DNA of 64,000 nt. Source: Pollenia angustigena (Eukaryota > Arthropoda > Insecta > Diptera > Polleniidae). The notes under the pieces are model-generated. The model was not told the DNA's origin. It did not search any database and was given only the letters and a program-made list of their open reading frames with translations. Below, piece after piece: positions 13,501-24,998 of this stretch. The stretch's first letter is position 1. Each line of letters opens with the position of its first letter. The translations under genes were made by a program, and so were the position numbers. Location: the NCBI GenBank assembly GCA_930367215.1, contig OV884059.1, positions 50,996,957-51,060,956 on the forward strand, read 5' to 3'.

Positions 13501-15754
13501 AATAAAAAATCGCTAAATTTTTTAAATAAAATTATTGAAATATAATGAAAAAACAATAATAATATAAGGAAAAAACAATAAACAATCGCAAAATTTTTTA
13601 AATAATAATTGAATTATTGAAATATAATGAAACACACAATAAAAAATCGCAAATTTTTTAAATAATAATTGAATTTTGCTATAAATCAACAAAAACCACC
13701 CTTTTTTAAATAAAATTATTGAAATATAATGAAAAAACAATAAAAAATCCCTAAATTTTTTAAATAATAATTGAATTTAGCTATAAAGCACCAAAAACCA
13801 CCCTTTTTTAAATAAAATTATTGAAATATAATGAAAAAACAAAAAAAATATAATGAAAAAACAATAAACAATCGCTAAATTTTTTAAATAATAATTGAAT
13901 TTTGCTATAAATCGCCAAAAACCACAATTTTTTAAATAAAATTATTGAAATATAATGAAACACACAATAAAAAATCGCTAAATTTTTTAAATAATAATTG
14001 AATTTAGCTATAAATCACCAAAAGCCACACTTTTTTTAATAAAATTATTGAAATATAATGAAAAAACAATAAAAAATCGCTAAATTTTTTAAATAATAAT
14101 TGAATTTAGCTATAAAGCACCAAAAACTACCCTTTTTTAAATAAAATTATTGAAATATAAAGAAAAAAACAATAAAAATATAATGAAAAAACAATAAACA
14201 ATCGCTAATTTTTTTAAATAATAATTGAATTTAGCTATAAATCGCCAAAGACCACAATTTTTTTAATAAAATTGTTGAAATATAATGAAACACACAATAA
14301 AAAATCGCTAAATTTTTTAAAAAATTATTGAATTTAGCTATAAATCACCAAAAACCACCCTTTTTTAAATAAAATTATTAAAATATAATGAAACAAACAA
14401 TAAAAAATCGCTAAATTTTTAAAATAATAATTGAATTTAGCTATAAATCACCAAAAACCACCCTTGTTTAAATAAAATTATTGAAATATAATGAAAAAGC
14501 AATAAAAATATAAGGAAAAAACAATAAACAATCGCAAAATTTTTTAAATAATAATTGAATTTTGCTATAAATCGCCAAAAACCACAATTTTTTGAATAAA
14601 ATTATTGAAATATAATGAAACACACAATAAAAAATCGCTAAATTTTTTAAATAATAATTGAATTTAGCTATAAATCACCAAAAACCACCCTTTTTTAAAT
14701 AAAATTATTGAAATATAATGAAACAAACAATAAAAAATCGCTACATTTTTCAAATAATAATTGAATTTAGCTATAAATCGCCAAAAACCACCCTTTTTTA
14801 AATAAAATTATTGAAATATAATGAAAAAACAATAAAAAATCGCTAAATTTTTTAAATAATAATTGAATTTAGCTATAAATCACCAAAAACCACCCTTTTT
14901 TAAATAAAATTATTAAAATATAATGAAACAAACAATAAAAAATCGCTAAATTTTTAAAATAATAATTGAATTTAGCTGTAAATCACCAAAAACCACCCTT
15001 GTTTAAATAAAATTATTGAAATATAATGAAAAAACAATAAAAATATAAGGAATAAACAATAAACAATTGCTAAATTTTTTAAATAATAATTGAATTTTGT
15101 TATAAAACGCCAAAAACCACAATTTTTTGAATAAAATTATTGAAATATAATGAAACACACAATAAAAAATCGCAAAATTTTTTAAATAATAATTGAATTT
15201 AGCTATAAATCACCAAAAACCACCCTTTTTTAAATAAAATTATTGAAATATAATGAAACAAACAATAAAAAATCGCTAATTTTTAAAATAATAATTGAAT
15301 TTTGCTATAAATCACCAAAAACCACCCTTTTTTAAATAAAATTATTGAAATATAATGAAAAAACAATAAAAAATCGCTTAATTTTTTAAATAATAATTGA
15401 ATTTTGCTATAAATCACCAAAAACCACCCTTTTTTAAATAAAATTATTGAAATATAATGAAACACACAGTAAAAAATCGCTACATTTTTTACATAATAAT
15501 TGAATTTAGCTATAAATCACCAAAAACCACCCTTTTTTAAATAAAATTATTGGAATATAATCAAACAAACAATAAAAAATCACTAAATTTTTTAAATAAT
15601 AATTGAATTTAGCTATAAATCGCCAAAAACCACCCTTTTTTAAATAAAATTATTGAAATATAATGAAAACAACAATAAAAAATCGCTAAATTTTTTTAAT
15701 AATAATTGAATTTAGCAATAAATCGCTAAAAACCACTCTTTTTTTAAATAAAAT

Positions 15755-16256
15755 TGTTGTTTTTTCATTATATTTCAATAATTTCATTTAAAAAAGGGAT
15801 TTTAGCGATTTATTGCTAAATTCAATTATTATTTAAAAAATTTAGTGATTTTTTATTGTTTGTTTCATTATATTTCAATAATTTTATTTAAAGAAGGGTG
15901 GCTTTAGCGATTTATAGCTAAATTTAATTTATATTTAAAAAAATTAGCGAATTTTTACTGTTTTTTTCAATTTATTTTAATAATTTTATTTAAAAGAGGG
16001 TGGTTTAAGCGATTTATAGCTAAATTCACTTATTTTTTAAAAAAAATTTTTATTTTTTATTGTTTGTTTTATCATATTTCAATAATTTTATATAAAAAAT
16101 GTGCTTTTAGCCGTTTATAGCTAAATTCAATTATTATTTAAAAAATTTTGCGATTTTTTATTGTTTGTTTCATTATATTTCGATAATTTTATTTAAAAAG
16201 GGTGGTTTTAACGATTTATAGCTAAATTCAATTATTATTTAAATTATTCATTATTA
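15755..16256 (-). repeat. 102-bp satellite in inverted orientation
   Basis: From about 15755 the sequence reads as the reverse complement of the array to its left: TTTCATTATATTTCAATAAT, AAAGGGATTTTAGCGATTTA, GCTAAATTCAATTATTATTT. About five monomers follow; they are longer and more diverged than the main array, as expected at the edge of a satellite domain. The block ends at ~16256 against the 118-bp satellite. Confidence 0.9.
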
Positions 16257-17705
16257 TTCACTCAGCACCGTGCATATTAATTTTATCTTTCTAGGTCCAA
16301 TACTAACGGAAATTCAAAAAGTACCAGTTAATGAATTACTAAGTACCAAAACGTTCCCTATTATAGATTCTCATTCACTCAGGACATTGCATGTTTAATT
16401 TTATCTTTCTAGGTCCAATACTAACGGATATTCAAAAAGTACCAGTTTATGAATTAAAAAGTAACAAAAACTTCCCTCTTATAGATTCTCATCAACTCAG
16501 GACATTGCATGTTTAATTTTATCTTTCTAGGTCCAATACTAACGGATATTCAAAAAGTACCAGTTTATGAATTAAAAAGTAACAAAAACTTCCCTCTTAT
16601 AGATTCTCATCAACTCAGGACATTGCATGATGAATTTTATGATTCTAGGCTCAATATTAATGGAAATTCAAAAAGTACCAGTTAAAGAACAAAAAAAGTA
16701 CCAAAAAGCCCTCTTACAGATTCTCATTCACTCAGGACCTTGCATGTTTAATTTTATGTTTCTAAGCCAAATACTAACGGAAATTCAAAAAGTACCAGCT
16801 AAAGAACAAAAAAGTACCAAAAACTTCCCGCTTATAGATCCTTATCCACTCCGGGCATTGCATCTTGAATTTAATGTTTCTAAGTCCAATATTAACGGAT
16901 ATTTAAAAAGTACTTGTTTAAGAACTAAAAAGTACCAATAAGCGCTTTTAGAGATTCTCATTCTCTCAGGACCATGCAGGTTTAATTTTATGTTCATAAG
17001 ACCAATCTTAGCGAAAATTTAAAAAAAGTACCAGTTAAAAAACGAAAAAGTACCAAAAATATCCCTCCAACAGATTGTTATTTACTCAAGACCTTGCATG
17101 TTGAACTTTATGATTCTAGGTTCAATATTAATGAAAATTCAAAAAGTACCAGTTAAAGAAAAAAAGTACCAAAAAGCCCTCATACAGATTCCCATTCACT
17201 CAAGACCTTGCATGTTTAATTTTATGTTTCTAGGTCCAATACAAACGAAAATTCAAAAAGTACCAGTTAACGAATAAAAAAGTACCGAAAAGATACCTCT
17301 AACAGATTCTCATTTACACAGGATCTTGCATGTTTAATTTTATGTTTCTAGGTCCAATACTGACGGAAATTCAAAAAGTAACAGTTAATGAACAAAAAGT
17401 ACCTAAAAGCCCTCTTACAGATTCTTACTCAGGACCTTGCATGTTTAATTTAATGTTTCTAGGTACAATGCTTACGGATATTCAAAAAGTACCAGTTAAC
17501 GCATAAAAAAGTTCCAAAAAGTACACTCTTACTGACTCTCATCCACTAGGTCCAATACTAACGGAAATTCAAAAAGTACCAGTTAAAGAACAAAAAAGTA
17601 CCAAAAAGTTCCGTCATAGATTCTTATCGACTCAGGATATTGCATGTTGAATCTTATGTTTTAAGGTCCAACATTAACGATAATTAAAAAAATACCAGCT
17701 GCAGA
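16257..17705 (+). repeat. 118-bp satellite array
   Basis: About a dozen tandem monomers with a 118-bp period, clear at 16383, 16501 and 16619. Landmarks are ACTCAGGACATTGCATG, TTTAATTTTATGTTTCTAGG, TCCAATACTAACGGAAATTC, AAAAAGTACCAGTTAAAGAA and AAAAAGTACCAAAAA. The two copies at 16383-16618 are almost identical; outer ones are diverged and one near 17535 is truncated. The open frame across 16627-16941 is a by-product of the repeat and is not called as a gene. Diverged blocks of the same repeat lie at 31875-32462 and 37714-38301. Confidence 0.92.
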
Positions 17706-18220
17706 ACCAAACATTTTAGTAAAATTAGAAATTTCCCGTAATTCCCCTTTTTGGTACTATTTTTTCCCCCAATTAATGTATAAAAAAATTTGAGTACTTT
17801 TGTTATGTAAATTTATAATACAAGTTTGACAGTTTAACTACCCTAAAGTTATACAAAATTATGTCGGTTTGCAAATACAGTGGTTATGGTAATACAGTGT
17901 TGATATGGACCTCAAAATATAAAATTTTTTTCGAAAATGTGGCAATATCAATTTTAAAATTTTAACTAAAAATGTGAAAATTATACATTTCTTGAGTGTC
18001 TATTAATAAAAGGATATGTAATCGTAGTAAATAAGCAATAGTCAATTCATAATCAATAAAAATTAAAAAAAAAAATTTTTTTTGAAAAAAATCTCCTGAA
18101 ATTATGTCGGTCCCCAAAGCAAGCTTTAGACCTATGATTTATTTGGGACCGGTACCCAAAGTATACAAATGACCTTAAAAAAAGCCGTATATCGAAAAAC
18201 AGACCCCAACACATCGCCAT

Positions 18221-18223
<3 letters not shown>

Positions 18224-18260
<37 letters not shown>
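18224..18260. repeat. (TA)n microsatellite
   Basis: About 18 uninterrupted TA dinucleotides. The following bases (CTTATGCACAGGGCATATTA) resemble the reverse complement of 43590-43632, which also ends in a TA tract, so this may be the tail of a dispersed repeat. Confidence 0.9.
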
Positions 18261-18261
<1 letters not shown>

Positions 18262-18405
18262 TTATGCACAGGGCATATTATGCGAACACAAAAAATCTTT
18301 ACTTTTTTTGATGAAATATTATAAATTGCAATATTTTCGAAATACAAATTCAATATTTTTCTTCTAAAAGTCTTAAAAGTCTTTTGAAAATCGTTTTTTG
18401 TGGGC

Positions 18406-18626
18406 AGAGCATATTTGACGAACAGGTGCATACGTTGCGTTTAATTGCCGAAACTGTCTGGAAAATATGCTCCTTGTATATGCAATTTTTTGTTGCCATG
18501 TTTCCACATTATTATTCCCAAATAATAATGTGGGAATATTAAATTTCCTATACAAGGGGCATATTATCCAGACAGTTTCGGCAATTAAACGCAACGTATG
18601 CAGCTGTTCGTCAAATATGCGCTGTA
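18406..18626. repeat. ~220-bp imperfect inverted repeat (foldback)
   Basis: The left arm 18409-18480 (ATATTTGACGAACAG, GCATACGTTGCGTTTAATTG, CCGAAACTGTCTGG) is matched by an almost perfect reverse complement at 18551-18623. The centre holds a second short palindrome, CCACATTATTATT with its complement (18504-18533). A single strand could fold into a long, nearly continuous hairpin. It may be a foldback element or MITE; no convincing target duplication was identified. Confidence 0.8.
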
Positions 18627-19038
18627 TTTGCCGACTTTGATGCTGCAGGTTGTTGTCTGTGCTTATTTTGCCGTTTTAGTCAAATTAAACTAATTTCTTT
18701 TTTTGTGCACTATAAAACAGAAAAAGTGTTGCTAATAAAAAAAATTTTTTAAAGAATGAGTGCTTAAATTTTTTTTTTTTTGTTTAACAGAAAAGAATAT
18801 TAACTCGGCTCAGCACCAAATTGATATTTATATAATTTTTTAGTATTCTTGAAAGAAGTTTTATAGGAACATGTTGTTCGCGCCAACGCTCCTAGTTAAG
18901 GAGTTATAGGTCGTAATAATTGCAAAATACTTTATCCATATCTATTTAGGTAAAAAAGCTTACGGTTGAACAACAGCTCTAGTGAATTTATTTATTGTTT
19001 ACATTTTTTGTTTTCGTTTATTTATTTTTAAATAACCC

Positions 19039-19070
19039 CTGAAGATGGTCAACAAAGTTGACCGAAATAT
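19039..19070 (+). other. Hairpin with hammerhead-like core (CTGAAGA-stem-GAAA)
   Basis: CTGAAGA at 19039-19045 is followed by a perfect stem, GGTCAAC with loop AAA and GTTGACC, then GAAA at 19064-19067. This matches the CUGANGA/stem II/GAAA half of a hammerhead core and resembles hairpins near the ends of Penelope-like and some non-LTR elements. No convincing stem III or cleavage triplet was found, so it is a motif and not a claimed ribozyme. Related hairpins occur at 34026-34067, 39865-39906 and 45567-45604, all on the minus strand. Confidence 0.45.
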
Positions 19071-20745
19071 TAGGATACAAAATAAAATAAAATAGAATTT
19101 TTAAAACAAAATATGTTTATATTTTTTATTTAAAAATTTGTTTTAACTCATGACCTTATGCCGAACAAAATTAACAAACAACAAAACTAAAGGTCAACAA
19201 TTTATAACTTTAAACGTAATATTATATATTCATACTCCGTGGCTGACATTTTTTTTTAACAAAATTGGCTTTATCTTTTAATTATGTCGATATTTATTTA
19301 TTTAACTCTAGATATTTGCTTAATAAACTTTCTTTATTGCGGGTTTTCGGCCTTGCGTAACACTTAAGTAATTATGTACATATAACAATAATGAAATATG
19401 TAACAAGTACATAAATTATTACTAAATACATACATATTTTTACTCAAACTTATAAATAAATTGAGAAATTTTCCAAAATAAAATTTTTTTATCTTTATAA
19501 ATATAAAATTCTATATGATGGAGTTACTAAAAATATGGTTTATAAAAGCTTGAAGTATTCTTCCCTATTCATAGTCTTTTGAGTTGTATTTTAGGAAAAA
19601 ATTTTATGAAAATTTTGCATCAAAACACATTTCAAACTTATTTTATTTTTTATGAATACGGCAGATTATGTTTAATAAATATACTAACAAAATTTTAAGT
19701 TTCGTAGAAAAATCTTTCTAGAAATATTTAATTTGGGAATTTGCTCTTAACGGAATTTTTAACACATCATGTAAAAGATATTTCGAAGTAGTTTCTAATA
19801 ATACCAGTACTTCTTTGATGCTGTTTTTACCTGAAATGCAGTTGTTGGGTATCACGTGCGCAGAAGTAAAGTTTAATGTTCGAAAAACATCACTTTTAAG
19901 AAACTTGGCATGACTTTTATGTGTCAAAAGTTTTTATTATGTTTATTATGCAGCAAATTTTCGAAATTATTGTTTCCGTTGATTTTCTGAAGCAATAGCT
20001 TTTGACATAAAAGAAATCGTTTTATTTTTTTTGTGATGCTTTTTCTTGTCATTTATAAGAAAACGGTCAGTTGTTGGCTCAATATTTTTAATAAACTTTG
20101 ATATCGTTATTGTTGATAACGTTTTGATTATTTTATGTTGTTAGTTAAACTTTGCAATTCAAACTTTGCACAGCTGTTGTGCAATAAAAAAGTATCAGCA
20201 TCACAACTGCAACTGGTTATTACGCATCAGCAATATCATTTTGCATCACTGCAGCATTGATGAATAGTTTTCATGCATTAACGTACGTACCCAAAGTGTT
20301 CTGAAACTTTTAAGACCTATACCACGCTCGTTGACGGAAATTTTTATGCTGTTTATATGTATTTATTTATTTAATCTGCCGTTAAGATTATATTGTTTTT
20401 TGCTTCCAAAAACAACAAAATTATAATATTTATTATATTTTATAACAAATTCAATTGTTTTTACGTTATAAAATTTATTATTAATAAGTATTTATATATT
20501 TATAATTTTAAATTAAGTTTGTATAAAAGTCTGCAATTATGCATGTTTTTCATTTTATAAAAGTAAAAAAGTGATAGTGGCACCACTGAAATATAAACAG
20601 TCATTAAAAAAAACATATATTTATATTTTTTCAATTGTAGCTGCCGTCTTCAACATAATTCAGTAGCTGACTACACGACTATAATTGCACCCAGCAGCAT
20701 TTGTAGTCTTGTGTTCGTGTATCCTGCTGTGGTGAATGTGTTTAA

Positions 20746-21142
20746 AGGCAGAATTAGTCTTTACTTTCTGTTCTGTAACGAATCAGCTGATTTGTTTTTG
20801 TTATTGAAAAACCTATGAAATTGATTAGTTTTTCTGTTCTGTTGCGGTTCAGTTTGTTAAAATAAAAAACTTGTTAAGTAATTGTAAGTGACAGCACAAT
20901 AAATAATAAAAAATACATATTTAAATTGAAATGGACTGTTTTTTGATTTAAAGAATTAAATTAAATTTAATTTCTTCAAATTTATGTACATTAAATTTAT
21001 TGAAATAAACAGTGGACGGTGCCAAACTAATAAATTTGCCATAAATGGCTTGTAAGTTGTTACAGAAAAAGTAACTATTACAATTTCCTAACAGAGCGGC
21101 ACGGAACAGAACATAAACAGAAAGTAAAGACTAACTGAGCCT
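20746..21142. mobile_element. 397-bp MITE with TAA target duplication
   Basis: Terminal inverted repeats start AGGCAGAATTAGTCTTTACT on the left and, read inward from the right, AGGCTCAGTTAGTCTTTACT; both continue TTCTGTT. TAA flanks both ends (20743-20745 and 21143-21145). There is no coding capacity. TIR plus a 3-bp TWA duplication is typical of PIF/Harbinger-type MITEs, but a TTAA reading with slightly different ends cannot be excluded, so the superfamily is tentative. Confidence 0.7.
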
Positions 21143-22643
21143 TAATGCATTATACATTAATTTTAATTAGTGTTGTCAAAACAGTAAAACGTTTTTTTCA
21201 AAGCCGATTTTCCCCGATTTACACAAATGAATTTTTATGCGCTAAAATTGTTTTATTAAATAAGTGTTTGTGAATGTCAAAATATTTGTTAAAAATATTA
21301 AAAAAGGAACATTTTTTGTTTATTTTAAATTTATTGTAAAATATAATAGTTTTGGTGCTATAGTTGTACGTGATAATAAACGAGAAAATGATAACTGTAT
21401 TTAAATTGTACTTTTATGCGGGGTTTAAACAACAATTGTTATCATTTCAAAATGGTAAATTTTGTTTGTTTTTTAATAGAAATTAAACAATTAAGTTAAT
21501 TTAATTTTCAAAAGGTTATTCTGAACTAGGACATTGCACACCAGAGGCTCCTCAAGCTATGTATGTATGCATATTGTTTTGGCAGGTAGGTTTTACTATA
21601 TTTTGTTGTTGTTAATTATACAAACCAATTTTAATGATTTTGTTAATTTTTGATTCTCTCTTGTAGAGGTTTTTAGACTTTTTTAATTTGCTACGGGCTC
21701 TTTGCGTGTTTCTTAACAAGGTTTCCGTGCTTTATAGAGTTCAATAGATGCTGTAGAGCCACGACTCTACCATAAACTTAACCCAAGATGTGCCCAAACA
21801 AAATTTACACAAAGCTCATACATGTTTCAATGTATTTATTTGGCGTTCTAAGACAGCTATCAACTGCTTTATGTCAAACTTACACAATCAGTGAGAGAAA
21901 CTTGTGGATTTGCTGTGCGATAATAAAACCAACATGCATGAAATATATGTATAAGAAAATAAACCGTTTATAAAAAATCTGAAAAACTTTGAAAAAGCAA
22001 AATTTGTTTCAATAAAACTAGTGGTTTCGCGTGAGACGGAAAATTAGAGAGATGTTAAGGTTTAAATGGGGCTTATCATAAATTATGTACTGATCTTCAC
22101 GAAATTTGACAGTGTGATTTCAAATCGTATAAGACAAGGCTTGTATGGGGCCTATTATAAATTATATACCAATCTATAAAAAGTTGACAGAATATTTTCT
22201 ATTCATATAAAACTGACCACCAAAAGTTCATAATAATAGGATTTGTCGTTACGGGTTAATGCTTCCATAGTATTTCCGACTGTGGGCTTTATATGGGCCT
22301 ATGGTAAATTATTGACAGATTTTCACTTAATTTTATAATAATTCAAGTTATACAAAACGAATATGTGCCAAATCTTATACCAATAATAGCATTCCGCTAC
22401 TAATTATGTTAGTTTATAACAAAACTATAAATTTTTAGGTTGGTTGTTAGACATTTTGATTCATAACTATTATCCTGCTATACCGATCTTGTTGGATTTC
22501 GACCCCAAACTGCTTAAGAAAGCTAGAAACAATTTGACATCAATATTGTTATTTTCTTTTAGATTTTCTAAAAAGAGTTTTTTACAGACGGACATGGATA
22601 AATCGACGAAGGTTAGTTCACATATATCAAATATTTCACTATA

Positions 22644-23027
22644 CACGCAAAGAAAAAACATGGTTGTGGTAAACATATTCTAAGAGCAACAACTATGATA
22701 AAATGCATGATTGAAGTCACCATATTAAGATTATTATTGAATCATAGTATGACTAAATATACTCGTAATATTACAACATAATATTTTTCCCTTAATCATA
22801 TTATTATTCTGTTATCATACTAAGTAAAGATGTAATCTAATTATTGTCATGCTAATCATAATTAGTTAAGAAGTAATCATATTATTGTCATGTTAATCAT
22901 AATAAATTTAGAAGCAATCATATTATCATAGAGACCCTCTCATAGATGTCATAAAAATATAAAATAAATTAAAATTTTTTTGCAACGATTTTTTTATTTT
23001 GTGGCTTTTTTTTAATTTTTCTTAGTG
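22644..23027. mobile_element. 384-bp TA-target MITE (copy 1)
   Basis: The left end is CACGCAAAGAAAAAA and the right end is TTTTTCTTAGTG, with TA on both sides (22642-22643 and 23028-23029). The ends resemble those of the 797-bp MITE at 23733. The interior contains a short array built on AATCATATTATTGTCATG (about 22830-22940). There is no coding capacity. TA duplication suggests mobilisation by a Tc1/mariner-type transposase; this is inferred. Confidence 0.65.
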
Positions 23028-23732
23028 TAAATCAAATAGCGGAGTTCAAATAAGGCTTGCAAAACAGCAAATGCAAAATCTTTGGTTTTCATGGGCAACC
23101 ACGTATGTCCATTTTGCCCATTTTAAGATGTTGATGCCATATTGCCTATTTTAAAAAGCTCTTTACATGTTTCAGAACATTTTTGGAAAAATATGAATCA
23201 ATTCCGATTTTTTACTTAATGCCAAAGTATAAAAAGTGAAATACCTAGCGCATTGGATATCGAATGGTTTTTCGGCTTTCCTGAAACATTTGTTTTAAGA
23301 CATACGCCGTTGCCCATGAAAACCACAAAAATATCGTAACACTTTTATCAAATATAACGAAATCTCTGTGTGTTTTGTTGTTTAATTTTACAAAAAAACT
23401 TCGATATTTTGCATTTGCCCTATTAAGCGGCTCATACACTTGTAATTAAATTGTTCAATTTTACGTATAGTACAATTATATTGCCAATGTGCATGTGATA
23501 TTCGAAGGTGGAACAATATATTGGCAACAATCAAAAAACTTTTGATTTTTATTGCAAAATGAAATTAAAAAGAAGTGTGATTGCATCATTGTACAATGCT
23601 ATTTATGTTATTCCTATAGGTTATGTTCACCTTTTTATTAAATGAATGAAAACCTTGTGCGACTTATAGCATAATATAGGACAAAATGGAAAAATTATGG
23701 CGAGTATCATACACAATAATATTGCAAGTGTA

Positions 23733-24529
23733 CACAGAGGGAAAAATCCGGTATAAAAATACCAAAATTGACACCATCCGTTGTCAAAAGTGAGCCAACT
23801 ACGTTTGTGTTCAATTTGATAACGGATGGTATCAATGTTTTTTAACCACCTCGTTGTCAGTTTGTCACCATTTGTTCTCAATATGACATCAAATTGGTTA
23901 TATATTATCACCATAATGGTACCATACCGACAACATGCTGTTGTCATTTTTGACAACACACCGTTAATATATTGACAACATTCGGTTGTCCTTTCGATAA
24001 CACATTGTTCTGATTGTAGTATGTACTTAATAACCCATTCTGAACCCAAGTAAAAAAATGGAATAATGTAAATTTATTAATTTATTTCACATTAAATAAT
24101 ATACTTATAAAAAAATACATAAAAAATTCACACTTTTACAGCCAGGCCCACGATGTCACACGTTAACGTTCGCATAGAAAATTAAATTGAAAACAAAAAC
24201 AAATTTTAGAAATTTTTTTTATTTTATTTATTAAATTTTTATTTATTAATTTAATCACAGCACTGAAACTTTTCACTTTTTACTTTCGAATACCAAAGTT
24301 GATTGTGGAATAACTTGTATACGCTGTTAATAATGACAACAGGGCGATACCTATTTGACAACAGGGTGTTATCAATTTGACAACAATGGTACGTTTTTTA
24401 TCTAACGGCCCAATTTGACAACATTTTGTTTAAAATTTAACAACAAATGTTGTCGAAATATTGACAACAGTTTGTTATCAATTTATTACCACTGGTTGAC
24501 AGTTTTTTAACGTTTTTTTTCGCTCTGTG
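23733..24529. mobile_element. 797-bp TA-target MITE with internal TTGACAACA array
   Basis: Starts CACAGAGGGAAAAA and ends TTTTTTTTCGCTCTGTG, flanked by TA (23731-23732 and 24530-24531). The undisturbed site in copy 2 (GCAAGTGTATGGGCC) proves an insertion that duplicated TA. The interior is full of TTGACAAC and GTTGTCAA words in both orientations, giving repeated small palindromes. It also includes a central AT-rich part (24050-24290). An open frame at 23627-24049 crosses the element boundary and is not a gene. Confidence 0.88.
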
Positions 24530-24570
24530 TATGGGCCGCTTTACATCACTAATACTTAATGAACACCGCT

Positions 24571-24998
24571 TGTTGAGAAGGCAACAGACCGAGCTAGGGC
24601 TTCCAATGGATTTTGAATAAAAAATACACCAGGCGTATAAATTCAATTCATAGATTTATTTACAGATGTATTTATATATTAAAATTCCTAAATAAGTACA
24701 AAATTATTATCGAATTAAATAATTTTAAGAGACAAAAACATACTTTTTTGTATGGAAACCACTAGATGTTTTGTAAGATATATATTAATTAAATCTTTAA
24801 ACTTTTCTGATTGAACCGTACGTGAGGCAGACCTTAAATAAAATGGCCGAGGCCATAGGACGCTTCTTGACAATTTATGTGGCCCTTTTTTGACAATTAA
24901 TTATTTTAAATATATTGACAAGTATTTATATTTAGTACTAAAACTAATGATGCCAGATTAAATAGTTACATCATGGGGATTTTGAAGTGGCGTTAACA
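24571..24998 (-). repeat. BEL element 3' LTR
   Basis: 428 bp, nearly identical to 30858-31285. In element sense it starts TGTTAACGCC immediately after the polypurine tract and ends in CA. The last 41 bases of the gag-pol frame, including the stop codon, lie inside it (24958-24998). Confidence 0.95.

Larger units (their letters stand above)
1..15754 (+). repeat. AT-rich ~102-bp satellite array, forward orientation
   Basis: Head-to-tail tandem array of a ~102-bp monomer (for example 8981 to 9083). Each monomer carries the landmarks AAATCGCTAAATTTTTTAAA, then TTTAGCTATAAATCGC, then AACCACCC, then ATTATTGAAATATAATG and AAAAAACAATAAA. Variants fall into local blocks: GTTATTA versus TTTTTTAAA after AACCACCC, ATCACC versus ATCGCC, GAAACACACAATAAA, and monomers with an added ATATAAGGAAAAAACAAT. 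Short monomers of ~54 bp occur, for example at 10201-10254. No transcription unit or gene is visible. The AT-only composition and local homogenisation are typical of centromeric or pericentromeric satellite; that location is inferred. Confidence 0.97.
17706..20745. other. Non-coding AT-rich spacer
   Basis: No gene could be supported. The stretch contains a (TA)n tract, a long imperfect hairpin and a hammerhead-like hairpin motif, annotated separately. The rest is homopolymer-rich, unique-looking AT sequence. Short open frames here lack any recognisable domain. Confidence 0.7.

Noticed and set aside
13522..15465. Open frames of 60-72 codons in the satellite
   Set aside because: Phe/Ile/Lys-rich translations of the repeat itself; the frames persist only because the monomer is repeated.
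1..15754. CRISPR-like regular spacing
   Set aside because: The repeats are contiguous 102-bp satellite monomers with no unique spacers, in a eukaryotic context.
16627..16941. 104-codon open frame
   Set aside because: Lies wholly within the 118-bp satellite and its peptide repeats with the monomer.
19039..19070. Active hammerhead ribozyme
   Set aside because: The CTGAAGA/GAAA half-core is present, but stem III and an NUH cleavage site could not be placed.
21788..22683. Small frames identical at 35146-36041
   Set aside because: Identity follows from the recent 5.84-kb duplication and is not evidence of selection; no domain is recognisable.
23627..24049. 140-codon minus-strand frame
   Set aside because: Crosses the boundary of a MITE inserted after the duplication.
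24437..24646. Short minus-strand frame spanning MITE and BEL LTR
   Set aside because: Runs across two independent insertion boundaries.
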